From contig NZ_JAODTZ010000016.1 of the NCBI RefSeq assembly GCF_025399795.1, positions 1 through 64,000 on the forward strand: 64,000 nucleotides of DNA, given 5' to 3'. Below are positions 24,983 to 32,969 of the stretch, in pieces. The position numbers and the translations under genes were made by a program. Numbering within the stretch: position 1 is the first letter of the stretch; every line of letters starts with the position of its first letter. A model generated the notes under the pieces. That model had not been told where the DNA came from, searched no databases, and saw only the letters and a list, made by a program, of their open reading frames with translations. Source of the stretch: Streptomyces rhizosphaerihabitans. Lineage in GTDB: Bacteria; Actinomycetota; Actinomycetes; Streptomycetales; Streptomycetaceae.

Positions 24983-25561
24983 TCAGTGGTCGAAGCTGTC
25001 GGTCAGGCGCACGGTGTAACCGTCCTCTTCCATCAGGACGACGGTGACACCGAAGGGGTTGGGATGGTCCAGTTCCATCGGGGTGAAGGCATAGTCGACG
25101 GCGGCCCGAACGGGCGGCGGAAGTTCGCCGCCCGGCTGGGGCGCGGGAGCCGGCTTCCAGTCGAGGGTGGCCGTGGACTCGCCCGTGTCCTCGGAGCCGG
25201 CGGACGAGAACTCCTCGGTGTAGGGGAACTGGTGCAGCACATGACCGTCCGGGGTGGCGCGGACCATGTTCAGACAGGGAACGGGGCCGACAACGGGCAG
25301 CTCACAGGTGGTGGCGACCTCATGGGTCTCCCAGGCGAGAACGATCTCGTCCGCGCAGGCGGCCGCGGCGATGTTCGACAGCGCCGCGATGCCGGTGAGC
25401 GCGTCGGCCCCGGGCTTGGCCGGGCGGACCCAGATCAGCCCGACGAGCTCGCCTCGCACCAGCGGCATGATGACCGGCCGGGGCGCCGCGCCGTCGCGTA
25501 CTCCGTTGACGTAGGTGCTTTTCATCGAGCCGACCAGCGTGTCCCACGTTCGGGTGTCCAC
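24983..25561 (-). CDS. Hypothetical protein
   Basis: 192 residues, family not recognised. It looks like a soluble mixed alpha/beta protein with a Pro-rich linker near residues 135-150. There is no signal peptide or membrane span. The composition (VIMPLVRGELVGLIWVRP, then ACADEIVLAWETHEVATT) resembles small cytosolic Streptomyces proteins without assigned function. The GTG at 25561 has AGGGGG upstream. It is divergent from the MOSC gene. Confidence 0.65.
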   Translation of the reverse strand: MDTRTWDTLVGSMKSTYVNGVRDGAAPRPVIMPLVRGELVGLIWVRPAKPGADALTGIAALSNIAAAACADEIVLAWETHEVATTCELPVVGPVPCLNMVRATPDGHVLHQFPYTEEFSSAGSEDTGESTATLDWKPAPAPQPGGELPPPVRAAVDYAFTPMELDHPNPFGVTVVLMEEDGYTVRLTDSFDH

Positions 25562-25733
25562 GGAAGCCCCCTTTGCCGCTGTTGCCTTCGATCGCCATTG
25601 ACCCTGTCACGCGGGGCGTCTCCGTGTCAGCGGGATGTCCGGCACGCGACCCCTTCGGTGCCCGCCGCTTCGGTGCCCTCCGCCCCCACACGTACGTAGA
25701 TCGTTCACGAGGGCGTCCTTTAGGCTCGATGGG

Positions 25734-26243
25734 GTGCAGCGCGTGGAAGTCCTTCAGTTGCTGGTCTCGGCCGTGCACCGTTTCGAGGGCCGCCCGAGCG
25801 AAGGTGCGCCGGCGCTGCCCGACGCCGATCTGGTGACGACGGCGCGGGTGCGTGCCGGACTCGGAATCGTCGGCGACCGCTACTTCAACCATCCGGCCCA
25901 CCGCGACGCGTCGATCACCCTCATGTCCGCCGAGCGGTTCCCGCGAGGTCTGGCCGCTGATGCCGACCTCCGGCTGACCCGGCGCAACGTCCTCCTGCGA
26001 GGTGTGGACATCGACGCGTGTGTCGGCGCCACCGTCTCGCTGGACTGCGGTACCGGGCCCGTGCTGCTGGCCGTACGCAGTGCGGCCAGGCCCTGCGCGT
26101 GGATGAACACCACGCTCGGCCCCGGCGCGCAACGGGCGCTGCGCGACCGCGGGGGAGTCCGCTGCCGCCCGCTGTCCGACGGCACCCTCATCGTCGGACC
26201 TGCCGTGTTCACGGTGGTGGAGCCGGCACCCGCGAAGGACTGA
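25734..26243 (+). CDS. MOSC domain-containing protein
   Basis: 169 residues resembling the MOSC (molybdenum cofactor sulfurase C-terminal) beta-barrel. Recognisable segments are GLGIVGDRYFNHP, ITLMSAERF, RRNVLLRGVD and SAARPCAWMNTTLGPGAQRAL, with the conserved Cys in RPC, then a LSDGTLIVGPAVF end. MOSC proteins carry sulfur on the Cys or bind molybdenum cofactor. The GTG at 25734 is chosen; a TAGGCT hexamer ends 7 bases before it, which would fit a leaderless mRNA, and GTG 25743 is an alternative. It is divergent from a hypothetical gene. Confidence 0.75.
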   Translation: MQRVEVLQLLVSAVHRFEGRPSEGAPALPDADLVTTARVRAGLGIVGDRYFNHPAHRDASITLMSAERFPRGLAADADLRLTRRNVLLRGVDIDACVGATVSLDCGTGPVLLAVRSAARPCAWMNTTLGPGAQRALRDRGGVRCRPLSDGTLIVGPAVFTVVEPAPAKD

Positions 26244-26292
26244 CCGGCGGATCCGGTCGCCACCCGCGAAGAGCCGGTCCGCCGGCGCTTGT

Positions 26293-26308
26293 TCAACCAG
26301 TTGGTTGA
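26293..26308. promoter_or_regulatory. Palindromic operator 1 upstream of arsR (26.3 kb)
   Basis: TCAACCA-GT-TGGTTGA, 7-bp perfect arms around 2 bases. It pairs with a related site centred 44 bp downstream, about four helical turns. Both share AACC-N4-GGTT and lie in the 124-base region before the ArsR-SRPBCC operon, fitting autorepression. Confidence 0.7.
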
Positions 26309-26338
26309 CCAAAGCGCGGGCCGGTCGTACGGTTGTTA

Positions 26339-26350
26339 AACCGATCGGTT
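26339..26350. promoter_or_regulatory. Palindromic operator 2 upstream of arsR (26.3 kb)
   Basis: AACCGATCGGTT, a perfect 12-bp palindrome, with flanking TTA and GAA extending partial symmetry. It lies 18 bases before the ArsR GTG, where bound repressor would block RNA polymerase. Confidence 0.7.
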
Positions 26351-26367
26351 GAATAAGTGGGTGAGAG

Positions 26368-26730
26368 GTGGCCGACGACCGGCTGTCCCGGGTGTTCTCC
26401 GCCCTGGCCGACCCGACCCGGCGCGACATCGTGGCCAGGCTGGCCACGGCGGATGCCACGGTCAACGAACTGGCGGAGCCCTACGACGTGACCGTGCAGG
26501 CCGTGTCCAAGCACATCAGGGTGCTGGAGGACGCCGGTCTGGTCAGTCGCAGCAGGGACGCTCAGCGTCGGCCCTGCCACCTCGAGGGTGAGGTCTTCGA
26601 CCTGATGACGAAATGGATCGAACGCTACCGCCGTGAGGCGGAGGACCGTTTCCGTCGGCTCGATGCCGTCCTCGAAAAGATGGAGGAACAGCCGGTGAAA
26701 GGCGCCTCGGCGAAGAGGGCGGCATCGTGA
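26368..26730 (+). CDS. ArsR-type autorepressor of the SRPBCC cassette
   Basis: 120-residue winged-helix regulator of the SdpR-like/ArsR type. It opens RVFSALADPTRRDIVARLA, with a recognition helix TVQAVSKHIRVLEDAGLV. It has no metal-binding Cys. The GTG at 26368 is preceded by GTGAGAG. Its stop overlaps the start of the SRPBCC gene (GTGA), so the two are coupled. Two AACC-N4-GGTT palindromes lie just upstream. This is the first of two ArsR-SRPBCC-DinB-fold cassettes in the window; in the second (43464-44793) the order of the first two genes is reversed. Confidence 0.88.
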   Translation: MADDRLSRVFSALADPTRRDIVARLATADATVNELAEPYDVTVQAVSKHIRVLEDAGLVSRSRDAQRRPCHLEGEVFDLMTKWIERYRREAEDRFRRLDAVLEKMEEQPVKGASAKRAAS

Positions 26731-27239
26731 GCACCGCGAACGCGGGCGATCGGCACGAGACGCGGATCGTGGCCGACCCGGCGCTGCCCACCATCCTCAT
26801 CACCCGGGATTTCGACGCCTCTCCGGAGCGCGTTTTCAGGGCGTACACCGATCCTGATCTCGTCGTCCAGTGGCTCGGCCCGCGCCGGCTCACCATGCGC
26901 ATCGACGCGTACGAGGCGCGCAGCGGTGGCTCGTACCGCTATGTGCATCGCGAGGCCGACGGGACGGAGTACGGCTTCCGCGGCGTGTTCCACGAGGTGC
27001 GTCCCGACGAGCGCATCGTGCAGACCTTCGCCTACGACGGCTTCCCGGACGGCGTGAGTCTGGAGACCACCGTCTTCGAGGACCTCGGCGCCCGCACCCG
27101 GGTCACCACCACATCGCTCATGGGCTCCATGGACGCCCGCGACGCGATGATCAGAAGCGGCATGAGACGCGGCGTCCGCGAAGGCCACGAACGCCTTGAC
27201 GAACTGCTCGGCGACCGCCGGAGCGGCGACGCAGGATGA
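26727..27239 (+). CDS. SRPBCC protein of the AHSA1-like type
   Basis: 170-residue AHSA1/SRPBCC protein. The motif ITRDFDASPERVFRAYTDPDLVVQWLGP is the classic opening. GGSYRYVHREADGTEYGFRGVFHEVRPDERIVQTF forms the sheet region, and a C-terminal helix follows. The GTG start overlaps the ArsR stop. In this class the SRPBCC partner is usually regulated with, and may bind the same ligand as, the ArsR protein. Its biochemical role is not established. Confidence 0.86.
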   Translation: MSTANAGDRHETRIVADPALPTILITRDFDASPERVFRAYTDPDLVVQWLGPRRLTMRIDAYEARSGGSYRYVHREADGTEYGFRGVFHEVRPDERIVQTFAYDGFPDGVSLETTVFEDLGARTRVTTTSLMGSMDARDAMIRSGMRRGVREGHERLDELLGDRRSGDAG

Positions 27240-27265
27240 CGGAACGAGACGGAGGGCTTGAGATC

Positions 27266-27820
27266 ATGACGAGCGCAGCCGATGAGCACCGAACCGTCGC
27301 GGGGGTCTTCACGGACCGCGTGCGCGGAGTGCGGCCCGGGGCATGGGACAACCCCGCGCCGTGCGAAGGCTGGGTCGCCCGGGACGTGGTGCGCCACCTT
27401 GTCGAGTGGTTCCCGGACTTCCTGAAGGCGGGCGCCGGAGTCGAACTGCCGAAAGGCCCGTCGGTGGACGACGACCCGGTGAAGGCCTGGACGGTGCACA
27501 GTGACGGAGTGCAGGCCCTCCTCGACGATCCGGCCACGGAGCACAAGACGCTGTCGAACCCGCACATCGGAGAGCTCCCGCTGGACCAGGCGGTCGACCG
27601 CTTCTACACCGCCGACGTCTTCATGCACACCTGGGACCTGGCGCGGGCCAGCGGCCAGGAGGAGCGCCTCGATCCCGGCAGGTGCGCCCAGCTGCTCGAC
27701 GGGATGCTGCCGCTCGACGATGTGCTGCGTATGAGCGGGCAGTACGGGCCACGGGTCGAGGTCCCCGAAACCGCTGACGTGCAGACTCGCTTGCTCGCCT
27801 TCATCGGACGCGAGCCCTGA
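27266..27820 (+). CDS. TIGR03086-like DinB/maleylpyruvate isomerase-fold protein
   Basis: 184 residues of the four-helix DinB/mycothiol-dependent family. Signatures are PCEGWVARDVVRHLVEWFP and DRFYTADVFMHTWDLARASGQEERLD, with HTWDLA the most typical part. His residues in these positions bind a metal in characterised relatives. The ATG at 27266 is preferred because GGAGGG lies upstream; ATG 27236 would overlap the SRPBCC stop. It completes the ArsR-SRPBCC-DinB cassette, so it may help handle the same small molecule, perhaps with mycothiol; that is inference. Confidence 0.82.
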   Translation: MTSAADEHRTVAGVFTDRVRGVRPGAWDNPAPCEGWVARDVVRHLVEWFPDFLKAGAGVELPKGPSVDDDPVKAWTVHSDGVQALLDDPATEHKTLSNPHIGELPLDQAVDRFYTADVFMHTWDLARASGQEERLDPGRCAQLLDGMLPLDDVLRMSGQYGPRVEVPETADVQTRLLAFIGREP

Positions 27821-27901
27821 GAGACATCACCATCCTGATCACCGTTCAGGCTGATCACCCCCGGCCGGATCGCCACCCTCCTGGTTCACGGTCCGGCCGG
27901 T

Positions 27902-29374
27902 TCACCGTCCGGTACGGGCCGTGGCATCGCGGGCGGCTGCCGGGTCCGTTCCGCCGCCCCGGACGGTCGGTGGCCCGTCCGGACCGCTCCCGCCGATCGC
28001 CGTCAGCTCGGCCGCGAGCGTCTGCAGCCAGCTGTCGATGTCGACCAGCGCGGGCAGTACGGGGGCCGGGGTCGCGGAGACGACCTCGGGGGGAAGCGGG
28101 GTCGGCCGTACCCGTACGCCACCGGGCGGGAACGCGGCCGCCTGGTCCATGGCTGTGGCAAGTTGCCCGACCGATTCCCGCGCCCACCGGACCGCGTCGG
28201 GCGGTGCCGGACCGTACGCCTGCCGGGGCAGCCAATGGGATCCGATCTCCGCGTGGGTGGCGCAGTTGAGCGCCAGATGCCAGTCGGGTCCGCCGTCGAC
28301 GGGATATCTGCCGCCCTCCGTCCGGTACTGCGCGTAGGCGCCCTCCGCGATGCGGAGCCGGTGCCGAGTCAGCCGCAGCGCCTCCTCGGCCGCACCGTCC
28401 CGAGGCCGTGGATCCCCGGATGTGCCGGACGCGCAGACCGCGGCGACCACGGTGACCTGCACCAGGGGCCCCACAGCACGCAGCAACTCCGCCACACTGC
28501 GTCTGACCTCGGGGCGGGCGCCGGCGGGCCAGGCGAGCACACCGCACACCAGCCCGATCGCGCAGCCCGCCAGGACGTCGAGCAGCCGTGTCTCGGCCAG
28601 CCGCCAGGTTGCCGGAGCGAGCTGGCTGAAGGCAGCCGAGACGACCAGGGTGAACAGCCCCTGCGCCCAGGCCGGTCCCGCGATCGGTCCCACGGAAAAG
28701 GCCACGAACATCGTCGGCACCAGGATGACGGCGTACACGTTGACGGTGCCGCCCGCCTCGAAGATCAGCACCCCGGCGGCCAGCGCGCCCAACAGTGTGC
28801 CGACCGCCGCCGAGCGCACCGTGGACCAGGTCGCTCCGGCGGTCGTGCGACCCAGGGTCAGCACGGCCAGCAGCACCCAGAAGCCGTGCGAGAGCTCCAG
28901 GGCTCCGGCCACGAGACGGGCCGCGCCGAGCCCGAGAGCAGTGCGTACGGCGTTCTGGAACAGGACCGAGCGCAAGGTGAGATTGCCGGTCAGCCGCAGC
29001 GCCAGGAGCCGTGTCGTGGGTGGCTCCGCGTACCAGAACTGCTCGGCAGGCAGCCCCGCCGAGTCGCGACGCCCACCGATCGCCACGGCCACCGCGGCCT
29101 GAACGGTCAGGGCCGAGGCCGCGGTGGTCAGCAGGTCGGACCGGCATTCCAACAGCCGATGCGACGCTTTGGCATCCGTGTCGAGCCCGGTCCCCGACGG
29201 TCGTCCGCGTACGGCGACGAAGTCGGCGACCATCTCCTCCAGGGCCTCGGGTCCTGGAACGGCGCGCGCACCACGGAGGGCTTCCGCCGTCGCGGCGCAT
29301 CCGGCCGCGACCCCGCGCAGCAGGGCCTCGGAGGGCGGATCCCCGGCCGTCGCGGACTCCGGCCGCTCGGCCAT
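27902..29374 (-). CDS. FUSC family transporter, C-terminal part (interrupted gene)
   Basis: 490 residues from the first ATG, but the frame is open up to 29476. It continues without a frame change into the upstream half at 29477-30103, interrupted only by a TAG at 29477-29479. It holds the second set of membrane helices (FWVLLAVLTLGRTTAGATWSTV, VGTLLGALAAGVLIF, VYAVILVPTMFVAFSVG) and a C-terminal cytosolic region. FUSC/aromatic-acid-exporter proteins are normally single chains of about 700 residues. No ribosome site precedes ATG 29374, so independent expression is doubtful. It is best read as the 3' part of a broken gene. Confidence 0.7.
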   Translation of the reverse strand: MAERPESATAGDPPSEALLRGVAAGCAATAEALRGARAVPGPEALEEMVADFVAVRGRPSGTGLDTDAKASHRLLECRSDLLTTAASALTVQAAVAVAIGGRRDSAGLPAEQFWYAEPPTTRLLALRLTGNLTLRSVLFQNAVRTALGLGAARLVAGALELSHGFWVLLAVLTLGRTTAGATWSTVRSAAVGTLLGALAAGVLIFEAGGTVNVYAVILVPTMFVAFSVGPIAGPAWAQGLFTLVVSAAFSQLAPATWRLAETRLLDVLAGCAIGLVCGVLAWPAGARPEVRRSVAELLRAVGPLVQVTVVAAVCASGTSGDPRPRDGAAEEALRLTRHRLRIAEGAYAQYRTEGGRYPVDGGPDWHLALNCATHAEIGSHWLPRQAYGPAPPDAVRWARESVGQLATAMDQAAAFPPGGVRVRPTPLPPEVVSATPAPVLPALVDIDSWLQTLAAELTAIGGSGPDGPPTVRGGGTDPAAARDATARTGR

Positions 29375-29476
29375 CCGGGCCAGCTGGTCCAGTACACGCC
29401 GTGTCGCGGCTCCCGCCTGCGCCAGTCCGCGGTCGGTGCGGCCCGCCCCGGTCGGGCGGGAAGCCGGTGGCGCCTG

Positions 29477-30103
29477 CTACAGGCGCAAGGACAGTCCCTC
29501 CTCACGCAGGCGCCGTGCACGCTCGGGACCGTGACGGTGGCCTTGAGCCGCCGCGCGCGCCGAAGCGGCCGCGAGATCCAGGGCGGCGGCGATCCGCGCG
29601 CGGTACGGCTGAACGGGTGGGGCGGGCAGGAGCAGCAGCTCGCACAGGACCAGCAGGGCGACACCGGCGAGAAGGCCGACCAGCCGCTCGGGCAGGGTGT
29701 CCGGCGCGTACGGCGGGAAACACGCGAGCACGTAGAAGAGCAGCATCCCCGGGACTGCACTCGCCGCCGCCGGTCCGTACGCGGCGGCGAAGGAGACGGT
29801 GAAGCCGATCACCAGCATTCCCGCGACGGCGGAGGCGGTCGTGACGGCGAGAGCGGTGCCGAGGGCTGTCAGCGCCACGGCGACCGGCAGCACGAACAGG
29901 ACGGTACGTGCCCGGTCCCGGCCGCTGCCGGGGATCGGGGACAGGACGCCGAGGGCGATCGGCGCGAAGAGGGCGTAGACCGCGACGACCGGCTGGTCCA
30001 GCGGGTAGAGGGCCGCGTAGAAGCCCGCGGCGGACGCGACCGTGACACGGGCGGACTGCCGGGCGGCCCGTACGCGACCGGGGGAGGGGGGCCGCTTCGG
30101 CAT
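29477..30103 (-). CDS. FUSC family transporter, N-terminal part (interrupted gene)
   Basis: 208 residues ending at a TAG. The N-terminus is positively charged, followed by membrane helices (AGFYAALYPLDQPVVAVYALFAPIALG, VLFVLPVAVALTALGTALAV, LVGLLAGVALLVLCELLLLP). The ATG at 30103 has GGAAGGAAGC upstream. After the stop the same frame goes on for 573 further codons, reading QAPPASRPTGAGRTDRGLAQ at once. A single C-to-A change in a TCG Ser codon would create such a TAG. Either the gene is inactive, the base is a sequencing error, or readthrough occurs. Confidence 0.72.
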   Translation of the reverse strand: MPKRPPSPGRVRAARQSARVTVASAAGFYAALYPLDQPVVAVYALFAPIALGVLSPIPGSGRDRARTVLFVLPVAVALTALGTALAVTTASAVAGMLVIGFTVSFAAAYGPAAASAVPGMLLFYVLACFPPYAPDTLPERLVGLLAGVALLVLCELLLLPAPPVQPYRARIAAALDLAAASARAAAQGHRHGPERARRLREEGLSLRL

Positions 30104-30835
30104 GGGCGCTTCCTTCCCCGACGCCTCCCCGGGCCCGTCCCCGCCGTACGTCCATTGTCGGCCGGGACCGGGTCACGGGCAGCACGACTGTCCCGGGCCC
30201 GGTCCCTGCCCGGAAAACGGGGACACCGTTCGGACGGCGGCCCGAGCCGGAGCGGGCGGTCGGCGCACTCCTGTGACACGCTGGGGCCCACGCCTCGCCG
30301 GACGGACCGTGCGGCTACGACTCCGCCGGGCCGCATCCCGGGGCAACCTCTGTCGCGCCGCACCGCCGACTGATGGCGCCGCACGGCCGGACGGTGGCTC
30401 TGCTCAGGCCGACTGATGGCTTCGCTCCGGCCCACTGATGGCTCTGCTCAGGCCGACCGATGGTTCTGCTCGGTTCGGGCTACGCCTTCGCATCGGCCGA
30501 CCGGTGCCTCCGCTCCGGGTGGCCGTGAGTCTGCCGTGGGTGATGGCCGCAACAGCGAGGCGTGGTACGGCAGTTGTGCGAGCCGGGGCCGAAGGACGGC
30601 CACCGGCACGCCGAGCCCGTGACACGGTCCGCAAGCGCGTCGTCACCCGCCGGGGGAGTGCACACCGTCTGGTCAGGGGTTTCTCTATCCAGGACGCGGG
30701 TCAGCGCATAACATCCGGACGGGAACTCACCCAAAAGGCCTGCTGGGGCAGCCTGCTGGGGTCCGAACCCTACCCCCGGCCACCTGTGACATCTCCGCCT
30801 GCTCAAACGTTCAGTCCCGCACGAAGGAACCATCA
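30104..30835. other. Long spacer before the kinase gene
   Basis: 732 bases between divergent FUSC and kinase genes. The central part (30365-30517) is an imperfect 22-bp tandem array. The last 120 bases presumably hold the kinase promoter. I see no convincing gene; small minus-strand frames come from the repeat. Confidence 0.6.
30365..30517. repeat. Imperfect 22-bp tandem repeat, about seven units
   Basis: Units begin at 30365, 30386, 30408, 30430, 30452, 30473 and 30496, with lengths 21-23 bases around GCCGACTGATGGCTCTGCTC. The third to fifth are closest. There are no unique spacers, so it is a minisatellite rather than a CRISPR array. Confidence 0.75.
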
Positions 30836-32881
30836 GTGAGCGAAGCCGGATCCTCCGGAAGAGTCCAGCCGGCTCATGCCGGCGATCCCTCCCGTATAGG
30901 TCCGTACCGGATCATAGGTCGTCTCGGTGCCGGAGGCATGGGTACCGTCCATGCCGGAGTGGCGTCCGACGGAATGCGTGTGGCGGTGAAGGTGATTCAC
31001 CCCGCGCAGGCCCAAGAGCCCGAATTCAGGGCCCGTTTCAGGCGCGAAGTGGAATTGTCCTCCCGTGTCACCGGCCCGTACCTGATCCCCCTGCTCACCG
31101 CTGACGCCAACGCCGAAAACCCCTGGCTGGCCACCGAGTACGTCGCCGGACCGACGCTGAACCAGCAGGTGCTCGCCCAAGGACGGCTCGCCGGAGCGAG
31201 TCTGTACGCTTTCGCGGCGGCCACCGCGCAGGCGTTGGCCGCCGTCCACGCCGTCGGCGTGGTGCACCGCGACGTGAAACCGCAGAACGTCATCCTCACG
31301 TCCTCGGGCCCCTGCGTCCTGGACTTCGGAATCGCGCACGCCGCCGACGGCACCAGTGTCACCCGTACCGGAGTCATGACCGGTACCCCCGGCTGGATCA
31401 GCCCCGAGCAGTACCGCACGGGGGCCACCGGGCCCGCGGGCGACATGTTCGCCTGGGGAGCGCTCGTGGCCTACGCGGCCACCGGAAGAACCCCTTTCGG
31501 GACCGGCACACCCGATGCGGTCGCGTTCCGCGTGTTGTCGGGTGCTCCCGACCTGGACGGTGTCCCCGCGCCCCTGCGCGGGATCGTGCAGCGGGCGCTG
31601 GCCAAGGAACCCGGGGATCGTCCCCAGGCTGCCGATGCCGCCGAGGAGTGCTTCGAACTTCTGGGCTCCCAGGTCACCCAAGTGATGCGCGCGGACAGGT
31701 TGTTCACGCGGGCCGAGGACATGGTCACAGCCGTCTGGGACCTACCCGACGCGAACGATCCGGTGTGGCCGCAGCCCCCGAGACGTCCACGACGACCATG
31801 GGCGGGCATGACCGTTGTCGCGGCAGCGGTCGTCGGGGGCCTGATCGGCGGAGTCGTGGCCCTGATGCCCGGCAAGGCGGAGGGCATCCGCCACCGAACC
31901 TCGAGCGCGGCTTCCGCTTCCGCTTCGGCTCACTCCTCGACCGGATCCCCGCAGCCGTCCGCGTCCGCGGAGAAGTCGGCGGAGAACTCGGCGGCGGGTA
32001 CGGCGGCGAGCACGGCGCCGAAGCGGACGCGGGCCGCGAGCGACGGTTCGGCGAGCGCGGCGAGCTGGGCCGAGGCGCGGTCGGCACGGGGCGAGGGCGA
32101 GCACGACGTGGCGCGCGCCGTCCTGCACGACCAGGATGTTCTCGTCCAGGAACTGGGCGCCGGTATTGATTTCGGCCCGAATGCCGTGCGGTTCCAGGCA
32201 TCGCGCGGAGAGGTGTACCTCTCGTACCGGCTCTCCTCCGACGAGCAGGAAACGATGTACGCGGAGACGAAGGTCGCCGGTCTGATGTGCCGGACGCTGA
32301 GGGATGTCGTTCTGCGCCTGCACCCGGAACTGCCGTACCGCACCTACGTCATGGTGAAGGAAACGACGGGCCACGACCCGGAGGTGACCTGGGACGACGA
32401 CTTCCTCACCAACGCGCGGTGCACGTCGGCCGCAGACAACGACACCGGACAGGCTTCCGATGCCGGCCTGGGCTGGGAGCCGGACGAACAGGGCCTCGGC
32501 CAGGCCATGATCCCCAGTACCGACAGCGATGAGATCGACATCGCGGACCGCGCGACCAGGAAGATCATCGAGCGGACCAACGGGATGCGCACGACGCTCG
32601 GCACCGATCGCCTGCTCGGCAACGCGGAGCTCAAGATGGGCTTCGACCCGGGAAACTCGGCGATGTACGTGTGGTCGGACTACGTCACATGGGACCAGGG
32701 GCAGGTCGCGACCTGGGCGGACATGGCGGCGGGCGAGGCGTGCCGGGCTCTGGTGAAGCAGCGGGACAGCGCGGGCGATCTGTGGCCGTACTCCCGCTAC
32801 GCCGTGGCGGAGAGGGGCGACTCCGGCTACCTGATGATCCGTTGGGGTACGGCGGGCGCACTTGCCGACTGCCCCGCCTGA
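30836..32881 (+). CDS. Membrane Ser/Thr protein kinase
   Basis: 681 residues. The kinase domain (about 20-290) has the Gly loop GRLGAGGMGTVH, VAVKVI with the catalytic Lys, VVHRDVKPQNV, VLDFGIAH and GTPGWISPEQYRTG. A membrane helix follows at about 325-345 (MTVVAAAVVGGLIGGVVAL), then a Ser/Ala-rich stalk and an extracellular C-terminal domain of about 280 residues. That outer domain has no PASTA repeat; it is acidic with few Cys and I do not recognise it. GAAGGA precedes the GTG. It probably senses an external cue and phosphorylates cytosolic targets. Confidence 0.88.
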   Translation: MSEAGSSGRVQPAHAGDPSRIGPYRIIGRLGAGGMGTVHAGVASDGMRVAVKVIHPAQAQEPEFRARFRREVELSSRVTGPYLIPLLTADANAENPWLATEYVAGPTLNQQVLAQGRLAGASLYAFAAATAQALAAVHAVGVVHRDVKPQNVILTSSGPCVLDFGIAHAADGTSVTRTGVMTGTPGWISPEQYRTGATGPAGDMFAWGALVAYAATGRTPFGTGTPDAVAFRVLSGAPDLDGVPAPLRGIVQRALAKEPGDRPQAADAAEECFELLGSQVTQVMRADRLFTRAEDMVTAVWDLPDANDPVWPQPPRRPRRPWAGMTVVAAAVVGGLIGGVVALMPGKAEGIRHRTSSAASASASAHSSTGSPQPSASAEKSAENSAAGTAASTAPKRTRAASDGSASAASWAEARSARGEGEHDVARAVLHDQDVLVQELGAGIDFGPNAVRFQASRGEVYLSYRLSSDEQETMYAETKVAGLMCRTLRDVVLRLHPELPYRTYVMVKETTGHDPEVTWDDDFLTNARCTSAADNDTGQASDAGLGWEPDEQGLGQAMIPSTDSDEIDIADRATRKIIERTNGMRTTLGTDRLLGNAELKMGFDPGNSAMYVWSDYVTWDQGQVATWADMAAGEACRALVKQRDSAGDLWPYSRYAVAERGDSGYLMIRWGTAGALADCPA

Positions 32882-32969
32882 TCGAGGACCGCCCGAGGAC
32901 CGCCCGAGCGCGACCGGGGTTGACCCTCGACCTGGTCGAGGCCTCAGGGTTCTGGGTGTGGAGAGCGAG

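Noticed and set aside
28163..30373. 736-codon plus-strand frame over the FUSC gene
   Set aside because: Composition of a shadow frame (Gly/Arg/Gln-rich, no hydrophobic helices), while the minus strand encodes membrane helices in both halves.
30365..30517. CRISPR array
   Set aside because: Units are contiguous and vary throughout; no unique spacers of constant length, and no cas genes.
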